A stretch of DNA of 13,500 nucleotides from JACMLD01 sp033761915 (GCA_033761915.1 JANRMC010000197.1:1-13500); one strand, 5' to 3'; shown: positions 1 through 6,130, numbered from the stretch's first letter. Notes: generated from the letters alone by a model not told the origin. Made by a program: numbers and translations.

Positions 1-723
1 TTGCTTGGCATAGTTAACTGGTATTTTACGCACCCCTTGTACCAATACAATGAGGCCCATGATAATGGCAATCAGCACTGCGATTTCTATAATAAAAATA
101 AGCAGTGTTTGCTTTGTATATTCTTGTGTAAGTGATTGTGGCAAACGAGCCAGGATACCCACCATGATGATGAGTGATGTACCGTTGCCCAAACCTTTGT
201 CTGTAATTTTTTCACCTAACCACATTACAAATAAGGTACCTGCAGTTAAGATAATTGTTGTTGACAACCAGAAATACGGTTGAAAACTGGCAATGAAAGC
301 ACTGCCATTAACTTGTTTTAAGAAGGCAACGTAAGCACCAGCCTGTACAGCAGTAACGGCTACAGTGAGGTAGCGTGTCCACTGATTAATTTTACGACGG
401 CCACTGTCTCCTTCTTTCTGAATTTTTTGCATTTGAGGAACCAGGATGGTCATCAGTTGCATAAAGATAGAAGCAGAGATGTATGGCATAATACCTAATG
501 CAAGAATAGATGCCTGTGAGAAGGCACCACCTGCAAAGGCATCAATCAATCCTAAAATACCATCGCTGGCAACGTTATCGTTAATTTTTGCAGGATCTAA
601 ACCAGGAAGAATGATATGAGAACCTACACGGTAAATTAAAAGCAATAACAGGGTAACGAGAATTTTTGATTTCAATTCATCGATACTCCAGATATTTTTT
701 AATGTTTGAATGAACTTCTTCAC
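1..723 (-). CDS. secY: SecY, protein translocase channel subunit (partial, C-terminus outside window)
   Basis: SecY forms the membrane pore of the SecYEG translocon, which exports unfolded preproteins and inserts membrane proteins. The first 241 residues are visible. TM1 spans about residues 20-40. The conserved MPYISAS segment after the plug region is at 79-85, and the loop-plus-helix signature WLGEKITDKGLGNG is at 168-181, followed by SLIIMVGI. The visible part ends in VRKIPVNYAKQ, the conserved stretch after TM5-6; roughly 200 residues are missing. I chose GTG at 723 because it gives the usual family N-terminus (KKFIQTLKNIW). An in-frame ATG at 771 would add 16 residues (MRLFSLRL...) but lies inside a terminator-like hairpin. 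The gene is last in the operon visible here, after rplO, as in most spc operons. Family is certain; the start is likely but not proven. Confidence 0.97.
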   Translation of the reverse strand, partial: MKKFIQTLKNIWSIDELKSKILVTLLLLLIYRVGSHIILPGLDPAKINDNVASDGILGLIDAFAGGAFSQASILALGIMPYISASIFMQLMTILVPQMQKIQKEGDSGRRKINQWTRYLTVAVTAVQAGAYVAFLKQVNGSAFIASFQPYFWLSTTIILTAGTLFVMWLGEKITDKGLGNGTSLIIMVGILARLPQSLTQEYTKQTLLIFIIEIAVLIAIIMGLIVLVQGVRKIPVNYAKQ

Positions 724-758
724 GGATTTTACTTGTTTAATTTGTACGAGCCTTAAAG

Positions 759-784
759 AAAAAAGACGCATGGTAAATGCGTCT
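759..784 (-). terminator. Intrinsic-terminator-like hairpin between rplO and secY
   Basis: On the transcribed strand, AGACGCAT and ATGCGTCT form a perfect 8-bp stem with a 5-nt loop, followed at once by a run of six T (one belonging to the stem), a C and three more T. This has the shape of a rho-independent terminator, with a modest stem (4 GC pairs) and a good U-tract. It lies 17 nt after the rplO stop and about 35 nt before the secY GTG. No TAnnTTTG promoter is visible between it and secY, so full termination would silence secY from this transcript. Partial termination (attenuation) is the more plausible reading. It could also be only a processing or 3'-end-protecting hairpin. Confidence 0.6.
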
Positions 785-801
785 ATGCAAATTACTTAAA
801 A

Positions 802-1251
802 TTACTTTACAATTTCAACTGTTCCGCCGGCTGCTTCAATGGCTGCCTTTGCTTTTTCACTTACAGCATTTACTTTAAAGGTAAGTTTAGATTTCAACTC
901 TCCGTTACCTAAAATTTTAACGCTGTCGGTTTGTGCAATTAAACCATTTATATACAAATTCTCTAAAGTAAATTCTTTGATACCGTATTTTTCAACCACG
1001 TGGTCTACCTGACCCAGGTTGAATACTTTAAATTCTACACGGTTATTATTTTTAAAACCACGCTTGGGAACACGGCGCTGAATGGGCATCTGTCCACCTT
1101 CGTGTGCAATACGGTTTTTAAAACCGCTGCGGCTTTGATGACCTTTGTTACCTTTTGTAGATGTACCACCATGGCCTGAAGCTTCACCACGGCCTAAACG
1201 TTTTTCTTTGTGAGTGGCGCCTTTTGCGGGTCTTAATGAATGCAGTTTCAT
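802..1251 (-). CDS. rplO: 50S ribosomal protein L15 (uL15)
   Basis: L15 is a late-assembly protein of the large subunit that threads a flexible N-terminal arm into 23S rRNA. At 149 residues it has the usual length. The N-terminus carries the Gly/Lys/Arg-rich arm with the family signature RLGRGEASGHGGTSTKGNKG at 18-37, followed by QSRSG. The globular C-terminal domain runs from about residue 65 and ends in AAGGTVEIVK, as in the family. The ATG follows an A-rich stretch (AAAAAAATAACAC) and has no Shine-Dalgarno motif. It lies 84 nt after rpmD and is followed by a terminator-like hairpin before secY. Confidence 0.98.
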   Translation of the reverse strand: MKLHSLRPAKGATHKEKRLGRGEASGHGGTSTKGNKGHQSRSGFKNRIAHEGGQMPIQRRVPKRGFKNNNRVEFKVFNLGQVDHVVEKYGIKEFTLENLYINGLIAQTDSVKILGNGELKSKLTFKVNAVSEKAKAAIEAAGGTVEIVK

Positions 1252-1271
1252 GTGTTATTTTTTTACTTAAC

Positions 1272-1289
1272 GCAACACCCTGTTGTTGC
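1272..1289 (-). other. Stem-loop in rpmD-rplO spacer
   Basis: GCAACA pairs with TGTTGC (6 bp) around a 6-nt loop, in the 84-nt spacer just upstream of the A-rich rplO start region. A stem of this size can arise by chance in a spacer of this length. It is listed because most spacers of the operon carry one. Confidence 0.35.
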
Positions 1290-1335
1290 TCGCTTATAAA
1301 TGATTAACAAAACATCCGTACAGGGAGGGGATGCT

Positions 1336-1515
1336 TTACAGTTCTTCTACCTTTACCAGGTGTGTAACTTTGCGTACCATACCCAAAATTTGTGGGGTAG
1401 CTTCTAATTCTTTAGCGGCATTCAGTTTATTTAAACCTAATGCTTTTAAAGTAAGCTTCTGACGTTCTGGTCTGTCAATGGCACTTTTAACTTGAGTAAC
1501 TTTTATCTTTTTCAT
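1336..1515 (-). CDS. rpmD: 50S ribosomal protein L30 (uL30)
   Basis: L30 is a small beta-alpha-beta-alpha-beta protein of the large subunit, absent from some bacteria and so not universal. The 59-residue product begins MKKIKVTQVKSAIDR and continues with RQKLTLKALGLNKLN, matching the family pattern of an N-terminal strand with the (K/R)VTQVKS motif and the L-x-x-LGL-x-K-x-x helix. It ends GMVRKVTHLVKVEEL, the expected last helix and strand (typical MVxKVxHLVxVEE). Length is normal. It lies between rpsE (44-nt spacer) and rplO (84-nt spacer), its standard position in spc operons. The gene is short but unambiguous. Confidence 0.97.
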   Translation of the reverse strand: MKKIKVTQVKSAIDRPERQKLTLKALGLNKLNAAKELEATPQILGMVRKVTHLVKVEEL

Positions 1516-1530
1516 ATAAAAAGAGTGGCA

Positions 1531-1550
1531 GGTGCATTCTAAAAATGCCC
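1531..1550 (-). other. Stem-loop in rpsE-rpmD spacer
   Basis: On the transcript, GCATT pairs with AATGC around a 5-nt loop, with two further G-C pairs outside it if a single base is bulged. The hairpin lies 16 nt upstream of the rpmD ATG. It is weak by itself. Confidence 0.3.
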
Positions 1551-1559
1551 TTTCCGTTT

Positions 1560-2078
1560 TTATCCGTTAAATACTTTCTTCAGAGAGATGTGTCTGGTTT
1601 TTGCAACGCTTACCGGCTCACGTAATAAAGCCAAAGCTTTAAAAGTAGCTTTTACCACGTTGTGCGGGTTAGCAGAGCCCAGGCTTTTTGCCAATACGTC
1701 GGTAACACCTGCGCTTTCTAATACGGCACGCATAGAACCTCCGGCAATTACACCTGTACCGTGTGCAGCAGGCTTAATTAATACTTTTGCAGCACCTTCT
1801 TTTGCTAACTGATCATGAGGCACCGTACCCTTCATGATAGGAACTTTAATCAAATTCTTTTTAGCGTCTTCTATTCCTTTTGTAATGGCTTCCTGTACTT
1901 CTTTTGCTTTACCCAATCCATGACCTACAATACCATTCTCATTTCCCACCACCACTAATGCAGAGAAACTGAAAGCACGACCGCCTTTAGTTGTTTTAAC
2001 AACACGGTTAATGGCAACTACTTTTTCTTTTAATTCAAGGTCGCCGGCTTTTACCCTGTTTAGATTAACTTTTGACAT
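1560..2078 (-). CDS. rpsE: 30S ribosomal protein S5 (uS5)
   Basis: S5 sits near the mRNA entry channel and the decoding region of the small subunit and contributes to translational fidelity. At 172 residues its length is normal. The N-terminal dsRBD-like S5 domain (about residues 11-76) contains VVKTTKGGRAFSFSALVVVG; this loop is where spectinomycin-resistance changes map in other bacteria. The C-terminal domain carries AHGTGVIAGGSMRAVLESAG (about 105-124) and then DVLAKSLGSANPHNVVKA. The start is the only plausible one: MSKVNLNRVKAGDLELKEKV precedes the domain directly. It lies 79 nt after rplR, with a 10-bp hairpin in between. Confidence 0.98.
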   Translation of the reverse strand: MSKVNLNRVKAGDLELKEKVVAINRVVKTTKGGRAFSFSALVVVGNENGIVGHGLGKAKEVQEAITKGIEDAKKNLIKVPIMKGTVPHDQLAKEGAAKVLIKPAAHGTGVIAGGSMRAVLESAGVTDVLAKSLGSANPHNVVKATFKALALLREPVSVAKTRHISLKKVFNG

Positions 2079-2120
2079 TTGAAAATTTGATATTTTGATA
2101 AATGCTCAATTACACAATTT

Positions 2121-2156
2121 CATAAACTGGCTACTAGAGCGATTGTGCCGTTTATG
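2121..2156 (-). other. 10-bp bulged stem-loop immediately after rplR stop
   Basis: On the transcript CATAAAC plus GGC pairs with GCC plus GTTTATG, ten base pairs with one bulged A and a 15-nt loop. The stem begins one nucleotide after the rplR stop codon and ends 42 nt before the rpsE start. No U-tract follows, so it is not an intrinsic terminator. A stem this long is unlikely in a 79-nt spacer by chance. A role in mRNA processing or in limiting translation carry-over is possible but unproven. Confidence 0.5.
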
Positions 2157-2157
2157 C

Positions 2158-2511
2158 TTAGAAATCTAACCCGCCTTCTCTTGCACCTTCTGCCACTGCT
2201 TTTACACGGCCATGGTATAAATAACCACTGCGGTCAAACACAATAGCTTTCAAACCCAACTCACCGGCTTTGCGGGCAATTGCACCACCCACCAGTTTGC
2301 TCTTTTCAACTTTATTTACTTTCTGTGCTGCAATGTCTTTGTCTTTTGAAGATGCTGCTGCTAAAGTTTTGCCGCTGGCATCATCAATCAGCTGCACATA
2401 AATGTCAGCATTACTGCGAAATACCGATAAGCGTGGTTTTACCGAAGTGCCAGCCACATTCTTACGTATTCCCTGGTGTATTTTTTTTCTTCTTAAACTT
2501 CTAGCGTCCAT
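2158..2511 (-). CDS. rplR: 50S ribosomal protein L18 (uL18)
   Basis: L18 binds 5S rRNA and, with L5, helps dock the 5S particle into the central protuberance. The 117-residue length is typical. The basic N-terminus (SLRRKKIHQGIRKNV) is followed by the core motif KPRLSVFRSNADIYVQLIDD at about 25-44, then the conserved GKTLAAASSKD. The C-terminus has IVFDRSGYLYHGRVKAVAEG, the family signature (FDRgGy.YHGRV.ALAdgARe.GL.F), and ends GGLDF. The ATG is preceded by GGTAAAAAATAAAAACA, an A-rich initiation region without Shine-Dalgarno. Confidence 0.98.
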   Translation of the reverse strand: MDARSLRRKKIHQGIRKNVAGTSVKPRLSVFRSNADIYVQLIDDASGKTLAAASSKDKDIAAQKVNKVEKSKLVGGAIARKAGELGLKAIVFDRSGYLYHGRVKAVAEGAREGGLDF

Positions 2512-2526
2512 TGTTTTTATTTTTTA

Positions 2527-2545
2527 CCCCTGATACTGCCAGGAG
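2527..2545 (-). other. Stem-loop in rplF-rplR spacer
   Basis: CTCCTG pairs with CAGGGG on the transcript (6 bp including one G-U) around a 7-nt loop, about 16 nt before the rplR ATG. Because of the G-U pair it is better paired in the minus-strand RNA than in the opposite strand. Weak evidence on its own. Confidence 0.3.
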
Positions 2546-2574
2546 TTGTGTTTACTTTTTAGTACCGGCTATTA

Positions 2575-3129
2575 TTACTTACCAGCAGCTTTACCAGCTT
2601 TTCTGCGTAATACTTCACCCACAAATTTAACACCCTTACCCTTGTAAGGCTCTGGTTTGCGCAAGCCACGTATTTTAGCAGCTACCTGGCCAATCAGTTG
2701 TTTATCGATGCCTTCTAAAGTAATCGTGGGGTTCTGTCCTTTTTCCTGGGCAGTAGCTACTTTTAATTCTTTAGGTATTTCAATAACAATGTTATGAGAA
2801 TAGCCCAATGAAAGATCTAATAAGTTACCCTGGTTGCTGGCTTTATAACCCACACCCACCAGTTCCATATTCGTTTTAAAACCTTCGGTAACACCTTTAA
2901 TCATATTGTTAACCAGCGCACGGTATAAACCATGCATAGCACGATGGCGGATTTGGTCTGTAGGGCGTGTAAACACCACTTCTCCTTCTTTCACTTCTAC
3001 AGTAATATCGCGGTCAATAGTTTCTTTTAATTCACCTTTGGCACCTTTAACAGTAACCACGTTATCCTTGCCAACAGTTACAGTTACACCCTGTGGAATT
3101 GCAACCGGCTTTTTTCCTATACGAGACAT
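2575..3129 (-). CDS. rplF: 50S ribosomal protein L6 (uL6)
   Basis: L6 lies near the GTPase-associated centre of the large subunit and is needed for late 50S maturation. The 184-residue protein shows the expected duplication of two alpha-beta domains: the first begins MSRIGKKPVAIPQGVTVTV, and the second covers about residues 83-160. The near-invariant C-terminal stretch RGLRKPEPYKGKGVKF is present around 153-168, followed by a basic tail ending AGKAAGK. The ATG follows AATAAAAAGATTACT, with no Shine-Dalgarno. The spacer from rpsH is 111 nt; the next gene, rplR, begins 63 nt downstream. Confidence 0.98.
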   Translation of the reverse strand: MSRIGKKPVAIPQGVTVTVGKDNVVTVKGAKGELKETIDRDITVEVKEGEVVFTRPTDQIRHRAMHGLYRALVNNMIKGVTEGFKTNMELVGVGYKASNQGNLLDLSLGYSHNIVIEIPKELKVATAQEKGQNPTITLEGIDKQLIGQVAAKIRGLRKPEPYKGKGVKFVGEVLRRKAGKAAGK

Positions 3130-3167
3130 AGTAATCTTTTTATTTGTGTGTTAACCAATTTTTGTTT

Positions 3168-3185
3168 TACTGCACGTTTTCAGTA
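3168..3185 (-). other. Weak stem-loop in rpsH-rplF spacer
   Basis: TACTG pairs with CAGTA (5 bp, 8-nt loop) on the transcript, within the 111-nt rpsH-rplF spacer. Chance level by itself. No promoter resembling TTTG-N19-21-TAnnTTTG was seen in this spacer. Confidence 0.2.
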
Positions 3186-3240
3186 GCCGTATAGAGAGCA
3201 CTTATATTGTCGTACAGATTTTGTATGCGCAATGCTATCA

Positions 3241-3639
3241 TTAATAAATGTAGCACAGTACTTCACCACCCACATTTTGTGCTTTGGCTTCTTTATCTGC
3301 CATAACACCTTTTGAAGTAGAAAGAATAGCAATGCCTAAACCGTTTTTAACACGGGCAAACTCGTTTGGCTTTGCGTAGGTACGCAAACCCGGACGGCTG
3401 ATTCTTTCCAAGCTTTTAATAGCAGGCTCCTTTGAAGAAGGATCATACTTTAAAGCTATTTTAATAACACCCTGTTTGCTGTCATCTTCAAACTTGTACT
3501 TCAGGATGTATCCTTTCTCGTACAAAATTTCAGTGATACGCTTTTTCAGATTAGAAGCAGGAATTTCTACAATACGGTGGTTAGCCATTTGCGCATTGCG
3601 AACCCTGGTCAGAAAATCTGCAATAGGATCAGTTACCAT
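3241..3639 (-). CDS. rpsH: 30S ribosomal protein S8 (uS8)
   Basis: S8 is a primary 16S rRNA-binding protein of the platform. In E. coli it is also the translational repressor of the spc operon, acting at the rplE region. The 132-residue protein starts MVTDPIADFLTRVRNAQMA, the family N-terminus. It has SRPGLRTYAKPNE at about 81-93 and ends with the RNA-binding C-terminal domain: GLGIAILSTSKGVMADKEA, then the GGEVLCYIY terminus. Whether S8 feeds back here is not shown; I could not identify an E. coli-like S8 target in the short rplX-rplE junction. Confidence 0.98.
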   Translation of the reverse strand: MVTDPIADFLTRVRNAQMANHRIVEIPASNLKKRITEILYEKGYILKYKFEDDSKQGVIKIALKYDPSSKEPAIKSLERISRPGLRTYAKPNEFARVKNGLGIAILSTSKGVMADKEAKAQNVGGEVLCYIY

Positions 3640-3689
3640 ATTAATTCTAAATTGTAAATTTTAAATATTGTTGTTCTTAACTTGCTGCC

Positions 3690-3712
3690 GGTGCCTTATA
3701 AAAACCGGCACC
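3690..3712 (-). other. GC-rich stem-loop with two registers in rpsN-rpsH spacer
   Basis: On the transcript GGTGCC can pair with GGCACC (6 bp, 11-nt loop). The overlapping TGCCGG can instead pair with CCGGCA (13-nt loop), so two mutually exclusive stems share the same bases. This short GC-rich island stands out in an A/T-rich 87-nt spacer. A U5 run lies inside the loop rather than after the stem, so it is not a standard terminator. Confidence 0.45.
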
Positions 3713-3726
3713 AGTTGTACAGTTTT

Positions 3727-3996
3727 TTACCAGCTTGCCTTTTTAACACCTGGTATTTTACCAGCCAATGCCATGTCTCTGAACATTACACGACCTAAAC
3801 CAAAATAACGCATATAACCTTTAGGGCGACCCGTTAACTGGCAACGGTTTTTTAAACGAACCGGAGAGGCATTCTTGGGTAATTCATCCAATGCTTTTAA
3901 ATCGCCGGCTGCTTTTAAAGCCTTACGTTTTTCAGCATACTGCGCAACCATTGCTTCTCTTTTGCGCTGTCTGGCTACAACTGATTTTTTTGCCAT
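3727..3996 (-). CDS. rpsN: 30S ribosomal protein S14, zinc-independent type (uS14)
   Basis: S14 binds the 3' major domain of 16S rRNA in the small-subunit head. The 89-residue protein has a single cysteine (in LKNRCQLTGRPKGYMRYFG, about 48-66), not the CxxC...CxxC zinc ribbon of the 61-residue form, so it is the long C-minus type. The terminal RVMFRDMALAGKIPGVKKASW pattern is conserved across the family. Its N-terminus, MAKKSVVARQRKREAMV, is also typical. It lies between rplE and rpsH as expected. Confidence 0.98.
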   Translation of the reverse strand: MAKKSVVARQRKREAMVAQYAEKRKALKAAGDLKALDELPKNASPVRLKNRCQLTGRPKGYMRYFGLGRVMFRDMALAGKIPGVKKASW

Positions 3997-4064
3997 AGTT
4001 TTTATTTAAGTTCCATTAGCAGGCAGGTTGTTTGCACAAGGCTACCCGTTCTGGTTGTTTATCG

Positions 4065-4634
4065 TTAATCTTTTTTAATGTTTTTAAACGGCATACCCAA
4101 CTCCTTCAACAGTTCATACGCTTCTTCGTTGGTAGTGGCAGTAGTTACAAACGTAATATCCATACCAGTAATCTTGTTTACTTTGTCAATATCAATTTCA
4201 GGGAAAATGATTTGCTCAGTAATACCCAGGGTATAGTTACCACGGCCATCAAAAGATTTATCGTTAATGCCTTTAAAGTCACGCACACGGGGTAATGCAG
4301 TGGCAATTAAACGATCTAAGAACTCATACATTTTTACACCACGTAAAGTAACACGGGCACCAATGGGCATGTTTTTACGCAACTTAAAGTTTGAGATGTC
4401 TTTTTTAGACATGGTAGGAATGGCTTTCTGACCAGTTATGTTTGTCAGCTCATCCACCGTAATGTCTACTAATTTTTTATCGTTTACAGCGCCGTTAATA
4501 CCGCGGTTTACACAAATTTTTTCTAAGCGGGGCACCTGCATAGAGCTTTTGTAAGCAAACTTCTTTTGCAAAGCAGGTACTACTTCACTTTTGTATTTGG
4601 TAGCTAAACGGGGTATATATTTTGTTGTGCTCAT
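4065..4634 (-). CDS. rplE: 50S ribosomal protein L5 (uL5)
   Basis: L5 binds 5S rRNA and contacts the P-site tRNA from the central protuberance. At 189 residues it is about ten longer than the E. coli protein, within family range. Visible signatures include QVPRLEKICVNRGI near 33-46, ITGQKAIPTMSKKDISNFKLR near 66-86, PIGARVTLRGVKMYEFLDRL near 91-110 and GRGNYTLGITEQIIFPEIDI near 130-150. The C-terminus reads TNEEAYELLKELGMPF, close to the usual ending. The start is 8 nt after the rplX stop, the tightest junction in the operon, so the two are probably translationally coupled. Confidence 0.98.
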   Translation of the reverse strand: MSTTKYIPRLATKYKSEVVPALQKKFAYKSSMQVPRLEKICVNRGINGAVNDKKLVDITVDELTNITGQKAIPTMSKKDISNFKLRKNMPIGARVTLRGVKMYEFLDRLIATALPRVRDFKGINDKSFDGRGNYTLGITEQIIFPEIDIDKVNKITGMDITFVTTATTNEEAYELLKELGMPFKNIKKD

Positions 4635-4642
4635 CGTTTTAC

Positions 4643-4981
4643 TTATTTAATTGCTTCACCAGATTTTTTAGAAATGCGAACCAGCTTACCGGTTTCACGG
4701 CTGCGCTTTACTTTGGTTTTTTCACCTTTCTTGGCATCCCACAGCATTACATTACTAATGTGTATGGGGGCTTCCTTCTTAACAATACCACCTTTGGTGT
4801 TTTGCGCAGAAGGTTTGGTGTGCTTGGTAATAATGTTCACACCTTCTACCAATACCCTAGAATCATCAGGGTACACTTCCAACACCTTACGGGGTTTGCT
4901 TGCATCTTTATCGTCGCCGGCAATTACTACCACGGCATCGCCCTTTTTAATGTTGAATTTGGGTTTAAATCTGTTACTCAT
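4643..4981 (-). CDS. rplX: 50S ribosomal protein L24 (uL24)
   Basis: L24 is one of the two proteins that nucleate 50S assembly and lies near the polypeptide exit. The 112-residue protein has the KOW motif region at about 10-45 (KFNIKKGDAVVVIAGDDKDA...KVLEVYPDDSRVLVEGVN). The family motif continues as IITKHTKPSAQNTKGGIVKKE, followed by PIHISNVMLWD. The C-terminal KKSGEAIK tail is a few residues longer than minimal family members. The spacer from rplN is long (177 nt) and contains a dispersed palindromic repeat; the spacer to rplE is only 8 nt. Confidence 0.98.
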   Translation of the reverse strand: MSNRFKPKFNIKKGDAVVVIAGDDKDASKPRKVLEVYPDDSRVLVEGVNIITKHTKPSAQNTKGGIVKKEAPIHISNVMLWDAKKGEKTKVKRSRETGKLVRISKKSGEAIK

Positions 4982-5096
4982 TTTTATTGTCTTTATCCCT
5001 TTTAAGAGAATTGTGTACTAAACTTTGGTTCTTTGTGCATCATCGTTGTGTCACTCACTTGTACCGTTTCCGCTCTGCTCAGCTCTTTGCCTGGGT

Positions 5097-5120
5097 TGAA
5101 GTGTGCGACGCAACCGGGGC
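5097..5120 (+). repeat. Dispersed palindromic repeat, copy C (rplX-rplN spacer)
   Basis: This 24-nt stretch matches 11478-11501 at 23 of 24 positions and its core (TGCGACGCAAC) also matches 11366-11376 in reverse complement. The core TGCGACGCA is itself a palindrome around a central A. It is GC-rich inside a spacer of an otherwise A/T-rich operon. Flanking bases allow an extra short stem (GGTTG with CAACC). The lone copy here faces against operon transcription. It may be a REP-like element; no transposase gene is visible in the window. Confidence 0.7.
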
Positions 5121-5158
5121 CGGGCTTTTATTTTGTGGCCAGGCTCCTTACCGGCATC

Positions 5159-5527
5159 TTATAACACTTCTGGTGCCAGAGATATAATTTTCATATATCC
5201 TTTATCACGCAACTCACGGGCAACGGGCCCGAAGATGCGGGTACCACGTGGCTCATCGGCTTGGTTTAATAATACCACCGCGTTGTCATCAAAACGGATG
5301 TATGAACCATCTTTACGGCGTAATTTATTTTTTGTACGAACTATTACGGCTTTGGTAACGGTACCTTTTTTAATACCGCCTGCAGGAATTGCATCTTTTA
5401 CAGTAACTACAATTTTATCTCCAATACCGGCATAATCCTGTCCGCTATTACCCAACACACGAATCACCAACACCTCTTTGGCGCCACTGTTATCGGCAAC
5501 GTTTAACCTGCTTTCTTGCTGTACCAT
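5159..5527 (-). CDS. rplN: 50S ribosomal protein L14 (uL14)
   Basis: L14 sits at the subunit interface, forming bridges with 16S rRNA; in many bacteria it is the docking site of the silencing factor RsfS. The 122 residues are exactly the usual length. The N-terminus MVQQESRLNVADNSGAKEVL and the loop KDAIPAGGIKKGTVTKAVIV (about 48-67) are family hallmarks, as is the C-terminal GTRIFGPVARELRDKGYMKI (about 95-114) ending in LAPEVL. The downstream spacer to rplX is the longest within the main block (177 nt) apart from the rpsJ-rplC gap. Confidence 0.99.
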   Translation of the reverse strand: MVQQESRLNVADNSGAKEVLVIRVLGNSGQDYAGIGDKIVVTVKDAIPAGGIKKGTVTKAVIVRTKNKLRRKDGSYIRFDDNAVVLLNQADEPRGTRIFGPVARELRDKGYMKIISLAPEVL

Positions 5528-5555
5528 TTTATTTACTGTTTAAATATTTCTGATT

Positions 5556-5580
5556 GCAGTTTGTATTTTATACAAGCTGC
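5556..5580 (-). other. 10-bp stem-loop in rpsQ-rplN spacer
   Basis: On the transcript GCAG plus TTGTAT pairs with ATACAA plus CTGC, ten base pairs interrupted by one C-A mismatch, with a 3-nt loop. It starts just after the rpsQ stop codon and ends about 28 nt before the rplN ATG. No U-tract follows. The length and tight loop make it one of the better-supported spacer hairpins of the operon. Confidence 0.5.
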
Positions 5581-5586
5581 CAATAA

Positions 5587-5844
5587 CTATTTTACTTTCT
5601 CAACTACTTCTACCAGTCTCCAGCGTTTTGTTTTGCTCAGCGGACGGGTTTCCATAATTTTTACGGTATCGCCAATGCTGCACTCATTTTTTTCATCGTG
5701 AGCATGGAATTTGGTAGTTTTCTTTACAAACTTACCGTAGATGGGGTGCTTTACTTTTCTTTCAACCGCAACGGTGATGGTTTTGGTCATCTTGTTGCTG
5801 GTAACAATCCCTATCCTTGTTTTACGCAAATTTCTTTCAACCAT
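5587..5844 (-). CDS. rpsQ: 30S ribosomal protein S17 (uS17)
   Basis: S17 is an OB-fold primary binder of the 16S 5' domain. The 85-residue protein has RKTRIGIVTSNKMTKTITVA at about 6-25, matching the family pattern G-x-V-x-S-x-K-M-x-K-T-x-x-V. This is followed by KHPIYGKFVKKTTKFHAHDE and the signature SIGDTVKIMETRPLSKTKRW near 57-76. The ATG is preceded by an unusually pure A/T run (CTAAAAAATAAAAAA), a clear example of the A-rich initiation region used here instead of a Shine-Dalgarno. Confidence 0.98.
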   Translation of the reverse strand: MVERNLRKTRIGIVTSNKMTKTITVAVERKVKHPIYGKFVKKTTKFHAHDEKNECSIGDTVKIMETRPLSKTKRWRLVEVVEKVK

Positions 5845-5862
5845 TTTTTTATTTTTTAGCGG

Positions 5863-5900
5863 TAACTGTTAGTGGCAGCAATGGCTGCAACCGGCAGTTA
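5863..5900 (-). other. Two-level stem-loop in rpmC-rpsQ spacer
   Basis: On the transcript an outer stem TAACTG/CAGTTA (6 bp) encloses an inner GCAGC/GCTGC hairpin (5 bp, 4-nt loop). The structure fills most of the 58-nt spacer, beginning 2 nt after the rpmC stop and leaving the A-rich rpsQ start region single-stranded. Moderately supported, since both stems are perfect. Confidence 0.45.
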
Positions 5901-5902
5901 TA

Positions 5903-6112
5903 TTAGAAACCAAGTTGTTTTTTCTTTAAAGCGGTTTGTAACCGTGCAATATCCTTACGCAGGCTACGGATGCTCATTGGGTTCTCCAGCGGAGAAATGG
6001 CATGAGCAAACTCCAGTTTCTTCAAACGCAACTGATCTTCTGCAATCTTTGCTTTTAAATCAGCATCGTTCATGTCTTTAATACTCTTTATAAAATCAAT
6101 TCTTTTTGACAT
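5903..6112 (-). CDS. rpmC: 50S ribosomal protein L29 (uL29)
   Basis: L29 is a two-helix protein beside the peptide exit tunnel, near the docking site for trigger factor and SRP. The 69 residues form two long helices: DADLKAKIAEDQLRLKKLEF at about 16-35 and SIRSLRKDIARLQTALKKKQ near 48-67. The linker carries AHAISPLENPM, where the family usually shows Q-x-x-(T/S)-G-Q-L-x-N-P. Length and position between rplP and rpsQ are standard. Confidence 0.97.
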   Translation of the reverse strand: MSKRIDFIKSIKDMNDADLKAKIAEDQLRLKKLEFAHAISPLENPMSIRSLRKDIARLQTALKKKQLGF

Positions 6113-6115
6113 TGT

Positions 6116-6130
6116 AGTATTGTTTATACT
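6116..6130 (-). other. Small stem-loop in rplP-rpmC spacer
   Basis: AGTAT pairs with ATACT around a 5-nt loop within the 30-nt spacer, ending 3 nt from the rpmC ATG. It is entirely A/T-rich apart from two G-C pairs and is only weakly supported. Confidence 0.25.

Noticed and set aside
4622..5005. Plus-strand 127-codon open frame antisense to rplX
   Set aside because: It mirrors the conserved rplX coding frame; cysteine- and phenylalanine-rich composition is typical of antisense shadows.
4982..5158. A hidden small gene in the 177-nt rplN-rplX spacer
   Set aside because: No frame starts and stops within it with plausible composition; the excess length is accounted for largely by the dispersed repeat region.
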